Virus record (IMG/VR): IMGVR_UViG_3300032893_000006
Location: 1 to 64,000 of that record
DNA length: 64,000 nucleotides
Origin: a virus
Strand: one strand, 5' to 3'
A model generated the notes under the pieces. It was not told the origin of the DNA. It searched no databases and was given only the letters and a program-made list of their open reading frames with translations. The translations under genes and the position numbers were made by a program. Of the stretch, positions 49,255 to 56,316 are shown piece after piece. Every line of letters begins with the position of its first letter. The stretch's first letter is position 1.

Positions 49255-49491
49255 TTTAGGAAGAAGCCGGTTGTGATCGAGGCAATTCAGTACCTTGGCG
49301 ATGAAGCAACCTTAAACCAGATCATTGCAATGGGTTGTCCAAGAGTTGAGCGAGAGGATGATTGGGCAATTCCTACGCTTGAAGGGGAAATGTCTGTCTC
49401 CGTCGGCGACTGGATTATCAAGGGTGTGATGGGTGAGTTTTATCCGTGCAAGCCGGATATTTTCGCTGCGACTTATGAGCGTGCTGATTAG
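49246..49491 (+). CDS. Conserved phage protein (KKPVVIEA type)
   Basis: 81 residues from GTG 49246. KFRKKPVVIEAIQYLG and FYPCKPDIFAATYE are the two hallmarks of a widespread small phage family of unknown function. Confidence 0.75.
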   Translation: MAKFRKKPVVIEAIQYLGDEATLNQIIAMGCPRVEREDDWAIPTLEGEMSVSVGDWIIKGVMGEFYPCKPDIFAATYERAD

Positions 49492-49521
49492 CCCCTTGGG
49501 GCGGCGAGGAGGATGGGGATG
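49488..49521 (+). repeat. Leader repeat B, copy 1
   Basis: TTAGCCCCTTGGGGCGGCGA and a further 14 bases through GAGGAGG and ATGGGGATG. Nearly identical to 50343-50377 (one extra C there). Contains a GCCCC/GGGGC palindrome. Confidence 0.75.
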
Positions 49522-50004
49522 GAAGACGAAGACGGAATCATCATCAGCAAGATCGAAGTGAGCTTTGCTCGTCCAGTTGAGTTGACTCAGCGGGAGATGC
49601 GGACGATCCACGAGATAGTCAGCAATGCTGCGCGACGTACCGAGACGCCAGAGTTCGTTCATTGGGCATCTGGCACCGGATCAAAGCCCAACTGGAGCAA
49701 GACGGATTGCCAGATATTCGGGTTTGAGCCTACGAAGGATTCTCTGGAAAGCGGCGAGCCAACGTTCGATGATTCTGTCTACTTCATCGAAACCTCAACG
49801 CGGGAGCGCTACGACACCGAGCCGTTCAAGCCGTACCAGAAGCCGAAGACGCCAGCGGATCGATTCTGCGAATTGCTCGAAGCGATTGACCAGCGCTGCG
49901 CGGCGGCTGATGGCCCCGTCACGCCGACGATCCAAGAAGCGACCACCGATGAGCTGCGTCGGCTATACCTGTTCGCAGACCGCATCAGGAAATCAGCAAT
50001 CTAA
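49519..50004 (+). CDS. Conserved phage protein, two domains
   Basis: 161 residues from ATG 49519 (ATG 49513 would place GAGGAGG too close). KIEVSFARPVELTQREMR, ASGTGSKPNWS and DDSVYFIETSTRERYDT fit a known phage family of unknown function; the C-terminal helix is separate. Confidence 0.6.
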   Translation: MEDEDGIIISKIEVSFARPVELTQREMRTIHEIVSNAARRTETPEFVHWASGTGSKPNWSKTDCQIFGFEPTKDSLESGEPTFDDSVYFIETSTRERYDTEPFKPYQKPKTPADRFCELLEAIDQRCAAADGPVTPTIQEATTDELRRLYLFADRIRKSAI

Positions 50005-50052
50005 CCGCACCCACGGGTGCAGAGTAAGGAGGGGAGGGGAACAGTGGCAAAG
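50002..50052 (+). repeat. Leader repeat A, copy 2
   Basis: Copy of 49204-49254 with five mismatches, again ending in a GTGGCAAAG start of a different gene. Confidence 0.75.
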
Positions 50053-50346
50053 CAACCGATGGTTAAAGGTAATCTCTATTCCATTACATGGACTGTAACG
50101 CCACGTAGATTTTGCGAAACTTGTCGCAGTCGAACTTTAGGCGGATATACGGAGCGGAGCCGCGTGGTTGCTCTTTCGATGAAAGATGCCATAGAGGTTA
50201 CTCGACCTCACGGATATTATCCCGACGCCGAACCTCTCGAAGCAAGGCTCTTGATAGCTGACTTCGCGGTGATCGTTGCTCCAAAGGCTGCGTGGGACGT
50301 GGCTAACAATCAGCCTTACAAGGATGTTGACTTGGAGTCTATTTAG
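50044..50346 (+). CDS. Unknown phage protein with CETC motif
   Basis: 100 residues from GTG 50044. YSITWTVTPRRFCETCRSR and a helical segment (VALSMKDAIEVTRPHG). No known family. It shares its first codons with the gene at 49246 through the repeated leader only. Confidence 0.5.
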   Translation: MAKQPMVKGNLYSITWTVTPRRFCETCRSRTLGGYTERSRVVALSMKDAIEVTRPHGYYPDAEPLEARLLIADFAVIVAPKAAWDVANNQPYKDVDLESI

Positions 50347-50377
50347 CCCCCTTGGGGCGGCGAGGAGGATGGGGATG
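50343..50377 (+). repeat. Leader repeat B, copy 2
   Basis: Copy of 49488-49521 preceding the gene at 50375; includes the GCCCC/GGGGC palindrome, GAGGAGG and ATGGGGATG. Confidence 0.75.
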
Positions 50378-50581
50378 ACGGACAGGCAGTTTGTGAGGAA
50401 GGCGCATCCAGATGCCAGAGTGGATAAGTTTGTGTGCGTAGAAGGTTGCAGCCACTATCGAGTCGTGCGCCCCCAAAAAAATGGGCGATCAATAATTTTG
50501 GGCCTTTATGAGGACACGCCCAAGCTAGCATGGACTTCCGCAGCCAACCGCCTCTGGGCGCAGAAGGGAGAAGGACGGTGA
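50375..50581 (+). CDS. Small conserved phage protein
   Basis: 68 residues from ATG 50375. RKAHPDARVDKFVCVEGCSHYRV and AWTSAANRLWAQ match a recurring small phage family, function unknown. Its GAGGAGG site is in leader repeat B. Confidence 0.6.
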   Translation: MTDRQFVRKAHPDARVDKFVCVEGCSHYRVVRPQKNGRSIILGLYEDTPKLAWTSAANRLWAQKGEGR

Positions 50582-50742
50582 CTGAAATTTTGTGCGATCT
50601 TCGCCGAATTGAAATCCTATGCTTTTTCGTTGGAGCATTCAGCACCTTTCCGTTTTCTTTCATATTGGGCATGGCTTACGCGGAGTCTGAATTTTATAAG
50701 CGTCGCAAGAAAGCGCAACCACCCGAGAGGAGCAGCAGATGA
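50578..50742 (+). CDS. Small single-TM protein
   Basis: 54 residues from GTG 50578 (GTGA overlap with previous stop). IEILCFFVGAFSTFPFSFIL is the membrane helix; basic C terminus. Unknown. Confidence 0.5.
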   Translation: MTEILCDLRRIEILCFFVGAFSTFPFSFILGMAYAESEFYKRRKKAQPPERSSR

Positions 50743-52007
50743 ACGAGAAGCAGAGACAGCACATGCGCGACAGATTCCTGAATTGGACGCTGCCGAGCAA
50801 CTTCAACCCTGACGGCGGCATAACCTTCGAGCGGTCTAAGAGCGCCGTCAAATTCAACCATCCTTGGCCAACGGGAACGAACGTCTTGGACGCTTGTCAG
50901 GCAGAAGAAATGGTCAAGTACATAGTCGAAGGACTGCCCGCCTGTGACGCCGTTCTCGCGCATGAGCGCAAAGCGAACGAGGGGCTGAAGATTGCCGCGA
51001 GGAATGCGCTTGAGGCGTTGCGTGATGTGCTGCAAGGAAATGACATTGCATTTGAACGCGATCAACCAATCACGTCATGGAACGGTAGCCAATTTCGTCG
51101 CCGTGGGTATGACTGTATTTATGAACTACAAGCCGCCCTCGCCGTGTCAGCGCAACCCGCCAGCGAATCACCGATCGACAGGACCGATGACTGGGAAGCG
51201 CGGCAGGATACGAAGCAACCCGCCAGCGGGGGAGAGATGCAGAGGCCAGAGATGTGCAGCACCACCACGGTCAACTACCCGGCTGTGGTTTCCGAACACA
51301 AACATCAATGGATCGAGCGCATCGATGAGGACGATAAGTTATGCAGGACGTGTGAAACCTGTCCCGCCATTGAGTACTACAATCCATCCTCTCAACCAGC
51401 CGCGCCCACCGAGCAGCCCTCCGGTGATGTGGTGGAGCGGATGCTGGATGAATACCATAATTGGCCCGATAGATCGTCGCACTACTGCGCACGTGAGCGC
51501 GAGCGCATGTCCGCCGCTCTCAAGGTCGCCCGTGAAGGGATGTACTCGCTTGAGGAAATCGAGAAGGCTATCGCCTCAACAATGCAAGAGCACTGCGAAC
51601 TAAACGGCTACGAGGACTTCGTTAAGTATGGTGTCCGCCAGCGCCTCACCCGCCCGGAGCCGACTCCCAACACTCTCATACAGACGCAGCGGCTCGGCCT
51701 TGATAAGTTAATCGACCAGCGCAATCGCATCGTTGCCACCGAGATTCCAGACCCGGCTTGCGACCACCTGCGCGATGAAGTTGTCTTGGCTTTCGACATT
51801 CTCACGCAAATCCTTGGTGAGCATTTTCCTCTGATGCAGGAAAGCGCTGGCCTACGCGCTGAGTTGAAGGAGACGAGTGCAAAAGAGAAGATCGAGGCAG
51901 TTCTTTTCAGAAATCGTGACATGCTCGGATTTAAGGGTCAGACTGGTGAATCTCAAATTGATTCACTGGCCGCTGATATCGTGGCCGAGTTGAAGGAGAA
52001 GGCATGA
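50739..52007 (+). CDS. Large multi-segment phage protein of unknown function
   Basis: 422 residues. It has helical N- and C-terminal parts (MVKYIVEGLPACDAVLAHERKANEGL, EIEKAIASTMQEHCELNGY), a Pro/Ser-rich middle, and a CRTCETC motif. Overlaps by 4 nt on both sides. It looks like fused phage small-protein domains; function unknown. Confidence 0.55.
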   Translation: MNEKQRQHMRDRFLNWTLPSNFNPDGGITFERSKSAVKFNHPWPTGTNVLDACQAEEMVKYIVEGLPACDAVLAHERKANEGLKIAARNALEALRDVLQGNDIAFERDQPITSWNGSQFRRRGYDCIYELQAALAVSAQPASESPIDRTDDWEARQDTKQPASGGEMQRPEMCSTTTVNYPAVVSEHKHQWIERIDEDDKLCRTCETCPAIEYYNPSSQPAAPTEQPSGDVVERMLDEYHNWPDRSSHYCARERERMSAALKVAREGMYSLEEIEKAIASTMQEHCELNGYEDFVKYGVRQRLTRPEPTPNTLIQTQRLGLDKLIDQRNRIVATEIPDPACDHLRDEVVLAFDILTQILGEHFPLMQESAGLRAELKETSAKEKIEAVLFRNRDMLGFKGQTGESQIDSLAADIVAELKEKA

Positions 52008-52180
52008 AAGCACTGAAGATCGTACTCTGTGTTTTTTGTTCGATTGCTTCGTCTTTTGAATCAGCATGGAGCTTTGTGCGATATCCAGATACGTGGTGGG
52101 CATTGTCTGCTGGAATGTGCGGAATGATTCTTGCCTTCGTATTTGGCATGATGGCAATTAAGGAGGCAGGCCGTGAGTGA
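52004..52180 (+). CDS. Two-helix membrane protein
   Basis: 58 residues from ATG 52004, overlapping the previous stop and the next GTG. Helices ALKIVLCVFCSIASSF and SAGMCGMILAFVFGMMAI. Unknown. Confidence 0.55.
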   Translation: MKALKIVLCVFCSIASSFESAWSFVRYPDTWWALSAGMCGMILAFVFGMMAIKEAGRE

Positions 52181-52517
52181 CGCGAAGGTAAATGAAAGTG
52201 TGGCTGCCGTAGACGAACTTTTGGAGGCGTTAGAGGAGGGCATAGCGTCACTGAGAGGCAAGAACCTTGAGCTTAGCATTCAGGTGAAATCCCTGACCGC
52301 CGAGCGAGACGCGCTGAAGGCAGACAATGACAAGTTGAATGACGCTCTCAATATCATCGGAGAAAAAGAGTTTGCCAATAGCGGCTACAACCTTCCGCAG
52401 ATGGTGCGCCTGATAGATCAGCTTGTGACTCTCCGAGCGCAGGTGGAGGCCAGCCCTTCTCGACAACCATCCAGCACGCCATTGCAATCTATGCAAGATA
52501 AACGAGCGCGTCACTAA
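52173..52517 (+). CDS. Coiled-coil protein
   Basis: 114 residues from GTG 52173. A clear coiled coil (LLEALEEGIASLRGKNLELS..ERDALKADNDKLNDAL). Unknown role; perhaps a scaffold. Confidence 0.55.
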   Translation: MSDAKVNESVAAVDELLEALEEGIASLRGKNLELSIQVKSLTAERDALKADNDKLNDALNIIGEKEFANSGYNLPQMVRLIDQLVTLRAQVEASPSRQPSSTPLQSMQDKRARH

Positions 52518-52588
52518 AGAAGATTTTTATGCGCAGTTTGGGAAAATGCCGCATAAAATTACTTGGTAGTCCAATTGAGGAGAAAGAA

Positions 52589-52813
52589 ATGTCTCTGTAC
52601 CCGTTAGAACTAAAGCGTGGCAGCAAGATTCACTACGAGGGCCGGGAATACAAAGTCAATTTGATTGACGCATGGCACGACTCACTGGGATTCTTCCGGA
52701 ATAAAGTCGGAATCGAAACAACAACTGGAGTCTACCTTTTGGTGCCGGTGTCGTTCCCGCTTGAAACGGAAGCACCATATGTGCCGGTAGCAATGATTAA
52801 GCCAAGAGACTGA
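52589..52813 (+). CDS. Unknown small phage protein
   Basis: 74 residues from ATG 52589 (GAGGAGAAAG upstream). LELKRGSKIHYEGREYKVNLIDAW and VYLLVPVSFPLE give a beta-rich fold. No known family. Confidence 0.5.
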   Translation: MSLYPLELKRGSKIHYEGREYKVNLIDAWHDSLGFFRNKVGIETTTGVYLLVPVSFPLETEAPYVPVAMIKPRD

Positions 52814-52822
52814 GGAGCTATA

Positions 52823-53140
52823 GTGGAAGACCTCAAACCATGCCCATGGTGCGGCGAAGACCCGCAGTACATGGAACACGCGGCGAGCGGAGAGGCTTCT
52901 CTTGGCTGCATAAATAGCGCCTGCAAGTTCGAGCCAATGTGGGCATTCAAGATCGAACTTTCTCCTGAGTTTATCGCTGCTTGGAACAAGCGCGCCGACG
53001 ATGTAGCGTACCGCGAACTCGCGAAACTTTGCCGTAAACTCCTCTCAACCAAAACTATTCCAGAACTCGATAGCATCATTCTCGATGCGCGCATATTACT
53101 TAATCAGTTCAAGGAGAGAAATACACTATGGCCAGATTGA
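52823..53140 (+). CDS. Lar-type zinc-finger protein
   Basis: 105 residues from GTG 52823. LKPCPWCGEDPQY, CINSACKF and ELSPEFIAAWNKRADD fit the Lar/restriction-alleviation zinc-finger family. Such proteins can soften host type I restriction; here this is inference from the family. Confidence 0.75.
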   Translation: MEDLKPCPWCGEDPQYMEHAASGEASLGCINSACKFEPMWAFKIELSPEFIAAWNKRADDVAYRELAKLCRKLLSTKTIPELDSIILDARILLNQFKERNTLWPD

Positions 53141-53382
53141 GAGACCTCGTCCAAGAAATGGACCGCGATGGCTACTCGCTTAATGAAGTGTTAGCTGCGA
53201 TTCGTCGAGAATGGTTCGTAATGGAACTACAAAAATACACTGGAAATCAGTGTCTTGTAGCTGCAAGACTCGGTATTCATCGGAACACCGTTAACAGAAA
53301 TCTTAGAAAATATTCCGTCGATCCAAAAATTGGCCGTGGACGTCAAACGAAATTTATGTACCAGAAAGGAACGGAGAAATGA
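53128..53382 (+). CDS. Fis-type HTH protein
   Basis: 84 residues; GNQCLVAARLGIHRNTVNRNLRKY is a Fis-family helix-turn-helix. Overlaps the previous gene by 13 nt. Likely a transcription or nucleoid regulator. Confidence 0.75.
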   Translation: MARLRDLVQEMDRDGYSLNEVLAAIRREWFVMELQKYTGNQCLVAARLGIHRNTVNRNLRKYSVDPKIGRGRQTKFMYQKGTEK

Positions 53383-53651
53383 AAGGCACAGTGCAGTTCT
53401 TCAACAACAGCAAGGGATGGGGATTTATCAAGCGGGAAAATGAGGCTGACTTGTTTGTTCACTATACGGGCATCAAGTCGGAAGGCTATAAGACACTCAA
53501 CGAAGGTGACGTCGTAGAGTTCGATGTAGCACGCGGCCAGAAAGGTGAGCAGGCCGAAAACGTCACCGTCATCACCAAAGCTCAAATAAAGCCGGTTCAC
53601 CGGCACGCAAAGGCATCAAATGCGTCCGAAGCGTCTGATTCTGGTAATTGA
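53379..53651 (+). CDS. Cold-shock-domain protein
   Basis: 90 residues. RNP1 KGWGFIKR and RNP2 LFVHYTGI are intact; a short variable tail follows. It should bind single-stranded RNA/DNA. ATGA overlap with the Fis-type gene. Confidence 0.85.
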   Translation: MKGTVQFFNNSKGWGFIKRENEADLFVHYTGIKSEGYKTLNEGDVVEFDVARGQKGEQAENVTVITKAQIKPVHRHAKASNASEASDSGN

Positions 53652-53973
53652 AGCGAACGAAACGGCTCTTTCTACGTTGTTGTTGGCGATTTCGATCAAC
53701 GGATTTAGAGTAATTGGCGTCTGCGATAAAGATCAGGCGCTTAAAGCTCTATCCGAAAACGAGATCGACGCAGTGTTTATGCGTACACCGGTGGCTTGCT
53801 GGTTTGATGTACCGGTTGTCGTCTGCGACAGCATATCGCGCGCTATAGTACGGCTCCGCATAGCTACATGGGGAGCACCAAGGAAAAACAAATCGGATGC
53901 GAACTCCAGAGGAAAAACGAGCGCAGGTGAAAAAATCTCTGCAGAAGCGCAAGCAGAGGTTAAAAAAGGCTAA
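53620..53973 (+). CDS. Receiver-like protein without a phospho-acceptor
   Basis: 117 residues. RLILVIEANETALSTLLLAISINGFRV resembles the first strand and helix of response-regulator receivers, but the acidic pocket and the phosphorylated Asp are not evident. The C terminus is basic. Probably a degenerate receiver repurposed for protein binding. Confidence 0.45.
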   Translation: MRPKRLILVIEANETALSTLLLAISINGFRVIGVCDKDQALKALSENEIDAVFMRTPVACWFDVPVVVCDSISRAIVRLRIATWGAPRKNKSDANSRGKTSAGEKISAEAQAEVKKG

Positions 53974-54094
53974 TCTTTGCCAAGATTGTGGAAAAATGGA
54001 CCGTAAAGACGACAAGACCTTATGTCTATTCTGTCTCAACGCACGGCGGCGACGGCGCGCCACGGCAAAAATCGAGAAAGATGCTTACCCCTAA
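53897..54094 (+). CDS. Small zinc-finger-like basic protein
   Basis: 65 residues. LCQDCGKMDRKDDKTLCLFCLNARRRRR has two CxxC pairs between basic segments. Overlaps the previous gene by 77 nt in another frame. Likely nucleic-acid binding. Confidence 0.55.
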   Translation: MRTPEEKRAQVKKSLQKRKQRLKKANLCQDCGKMDRKDDKTLCLFCLNARRRRRATAKIEKDAYP

Positions 54095-54098
54095 CCGC

Positions 54099-54126
54099 TT
54101 GACATTCAACAGAAACGCGTTATCGT
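54099..54126 (+). promoter_or_regulatory. Candidate sigma-70 promoter of the XRE gene
   Basis: TTGACA (54099-54104), 16-nt spacer, TATCGT (54121-54126; four of six). It ends 36 nt before ATG 54162, which has GGGAGGG as a ribosome-binding site. Confidence 0.5.
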
Positions 54127-54161
54127 AAGGCGCAGAGATGGATAAAATGGGAGGGCGATAA

Positions 54162-54401
54162 ATGCCGCGAAGAAAGCCGACACCTGAGGACCTTGATCGT
54201 CGCCAAGCGCGAGCGGAGGAAATGAAAGCTTTCATGGCTGACAATAATTTTACTGAGGTAAAATTAGCCGATGTTCTCGGCGTTTCGCGAAGAACTGTTC
54301 AAATGATGAAAGCTGGAAGGGTCACGCCATCGACAGAAACAATTCGAAAATGGGAGTCGCTTTTGAAGCAATACGGACTCAAGCCCACGCTGCCGCTGTA
54401 A
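54162..54401 (+). CDS. XRE/Cro-family HTH regulator
   Basis: 79 residues; KLADVLGVSRRTVQMMKAGRVTPSTETIRKWESLL is a classic XRE helix-turn-helix. It could act as a phage regulator. A palindrome of the AATTTTAC-N4-GTAAAATT type lies inside its own coding sequence (54246-54265). Confidence 0.8.
   Translation: MPRRKPTPEDLDRRQARAEEMKAFMADNNFTEVKLADVLGVSRRTVQMMKAGRVTPSTETIRKWESLLKQYGLKPTLPL
54246..54265. promoter_or_regulatory. Internal operator-like palindrome
   Basis: AATTTTAC-TGAG-GTAAAATT with perfect 8-bp arms. It has the same half-sites as the elements at 34686-34703 and 42497-42513, so the XRE protein might bind all three. Confidence 0.35.
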
Positions 54402-54436
54402 ATGATGTAATCTAGGAAATCATCAGGAGGAGATTT

Positions 54437-54901
54437 ATGCCATTGGAAGTAGACGAAGTAGTTGATATCCCCGGTTTGACGGGCGAAGAGATCATTGTCG
54501 ATCTTTGTGAGCAAATCAAAAACAAGCTCCGTCGCGATTGCAATCTCCGTCCTGCTGATTCATACATTAACGGATACAGTGCAGAGATTTCGGTGAAGAT
54601 TCAGTGCTACGGCATCGATACTGCGCAAGTGGAGACGACGATTTCTGCGACAAAAGAACCTCCGTCCGAAGCGGGAACAAAACCTGTTTTGGAAGTAACC
54701 GAGCAGGTGATTATTGCCCATGAACCCGATCTCGAAGCTGTTCGCGACCGCAGCGCACTAGAAGCCCCGCAGCTTGAGAAAAACGATACTCCGGCACCAT
54801 CTGCTCCAGAAGGAGAAAAAGCTCAAGAGCCAAGTCGTCGCCAATACGGTCAACGGACGCATCGTGTTGCAGGAGGCGGAGCCGGAAGCTTCGATAAGTA
54901 A
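54437..54901 (+). CDS. Unknown phage protein
   Basis: 154 residues. Structured N half (EEIIVDLCEQIKNKLRRDCN, YSAEISVKIQCYGID) and an Ala/Glu/Pro-rich C half ending GGGAGSFDK. Unknown. Confidence 0.55.
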   Translation: MPLEVDEVVDIPGLTGEEIIVDLCEQIKNKLRRDCNLRPADSYINGYSAEISVKIQCYGIDTAQVETTISATKEPPSEAGTKPVLEVTEQVIIAHEPDLEAVRDRSALEAPQLEKNDTPAPSAPEGEKAQEPSRRQYGQRTHRVAGGGAGSFDK

Positions 54902-54919
54902 TACGCCACGAGAAAGGGC

Positions 54920-55213
54920 TTGTTTAGTCGTCTAGGCGTCGGCAAATCGAATGGAAAACCCCATCGTGTTTGTCGGAAATGCCGGGAAATTGTTCGTCGC
55001 CATGACAAATGGCGTCAGGTGAAACGACACGTTTTCGGGATATTCGGAACCGTGTACGAAATCGAGCACAAAGATTGTAGCGATCCGGAGCTTAAAATCG
55101 CGAAAATGCTGGCTCAGCCTGAGACGCCAATGTCGCAATGGCTCCGGGAGAACCAATTACCGGCGACGACGTGGACCGGCACTAGCGACAAAGTGTCGGA
55201 GACGATTCAATGA
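54920..55213 (+). CDS. Unknown protein with a CRKC motif
   Basis: 97 residues from TTG 54920 with AAAGGG upstream. HRVCRKCREIVRRHDKW and HKDC may form a zinc site. Basic. Overlaps the next gene by 4 nt. Confidence 0.5.
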   Translation: MFSRLGVGKSNGKPHRVCRKCREIVRRHDKWRQVKRHVFGIFGTVYEIEHKDCSDPELKIAKMLAQPETPMSQWLRENQLPATTWTGTSDKVSETIQ

Positions 55214-55569
55214 ACTCAGTTCAAGAAGACCAAATCATCAAAGCAGTGGCTATGTTTGCCGAGGCTTTTCGTAGCCTCGCCGACACAGCGCGGAGTGCCT
55301 ATGAGGAAGGGAAAAGGGTCTCAGAACGGCTCTGGCCCGAGCGACCAGAGAAACAGCGAGAAGCTAAAGTCTCCAGAGTCCCCACAGCCGAAGACAGGGC
55401 GAAAGAAGACCAAGGTGCAGCCGATACGCGCCCCATTAGTCAATGGCTCTCCCTCGACGAAGAACTCGCTGAGCCCCGCCTTGGACCAAGAGAGCGAGAA
55501 TGGCTTAGAGAGCACCCCGAAGAACAAGTCTATGCGCCGGGTACCAAAGCTGGCGGTAAAGCGGGATAG
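55210..55569 (+). CDS. Unknown acidic protein
   Basis: 119 residues from ATG 55210. Helical start (KAVAMFAEAFRSLADTARSAYEEG), then a charged low-complexity stretch and GPREREWLREHPEEQ. It overlaps the next gene in another frame. Confidence 0.55.
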   Translation: MNSVQEDQIIKAVAMFAEAFRSLADTARSAYEEGKRVSERLWPERPEKQREAKVSRVPTAEDRAKEDQGAADTRPISQWLSLDEELAEPRLGPREREWLREHPEEQVYAPGTKAGGKAG

Positions 55570-56179
55570 ACACGATGACGCACTTCGTCGTCTCGGTGTT
55601 CGCCAAACAGAAGTCGATCTTTGTCCGCCATTGACAACGATGATTCGTACCACAATTCGTGGCGGGACGAGAACTGCGCTGCGCGCTATGCGATTCGCAT
55701 CGAACGATCTATCGATCAAGGCTTTCCTCGACACATACAATTCAATTCCAGAAGGCGACCGCGAAAAACTGCCTTGGGAGGCCATCGCAATTGCTGCCAA
55801 AGTCGACGTTGAGCGTTTGTTAGGAGCGATACATTTCGCCCTTCAATCGGATTCAGTGATGCAGGTAAAATTCATTGCGCTGAGCCATTATCCGAGCGTG
55901 ATGAAGAAGATGATGAAATATGCGAAAGATAAAACTGGAGAACGCGACCGTGCGGCTATCAATCAAGCAATGGGATTCACGCCTTCTCCCAAGCCGCCTA
56001 CTTTTATAGGCAAAGCGATATTTGGAGCAGAATCGGTTTCCGATGATTCCGAAGAAGAAATAAAACAACCGGCATTTTCAATGGAAGATAACGTAAATTC
56101 TATTTTTCCATCTTCAACCGACATGCAAAATAAATTGATTCCGATACGTCAACGCCTCCTCGAAGAAGGCGATAAGTAA
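55532..56179 (+). CDS. Possible terminase small-subunit-like protein
   Basis: 215 residues from ATG 55532; the frame is open further upstream (ATG 55301), but that part overlaps 55210-55569 and reads as low complexity. Helical segments (DLSIKAFLDTYNSIPEGDREK, AIAAKVDVERLLGAIHFALQ) directly precede the terminase large subunit, the usual position of the small subunit. No signature proves it. Confidence 0.5.
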   Translation: MRRVPKLAVKRDRHDDALRRLGVRQTEVDLCPPLTTMIRTTIRGGTRTALRAMRFASNDLSIKAFLDTYNSIPEGDREKLPWEAIAIAAKVDVERLLGAIHFALQSDSVMQVKFIALSHYPSVMKKMMKYAKDKTGERDRAAINQAMGFTPSPKPPTFIGKAIFGAESVSDDSEEEIKQPAFSMEDNVNSIFPSSTDMQNKLIPIRQRLLEEGDK

Positions 56180-56316
56180 ATAATTCCGAGCGCGGATGGC
56201 ATGTTCTCTTCACAGCCAGCGCCACGTGACAAGCAAGCTGGCTGACGGAGGCAGCTATTTATTCCCCAAAAATCGTACAGGCAAATCTCGACGCTTTCGC
56301 GGCCAAAAATAAGTGG

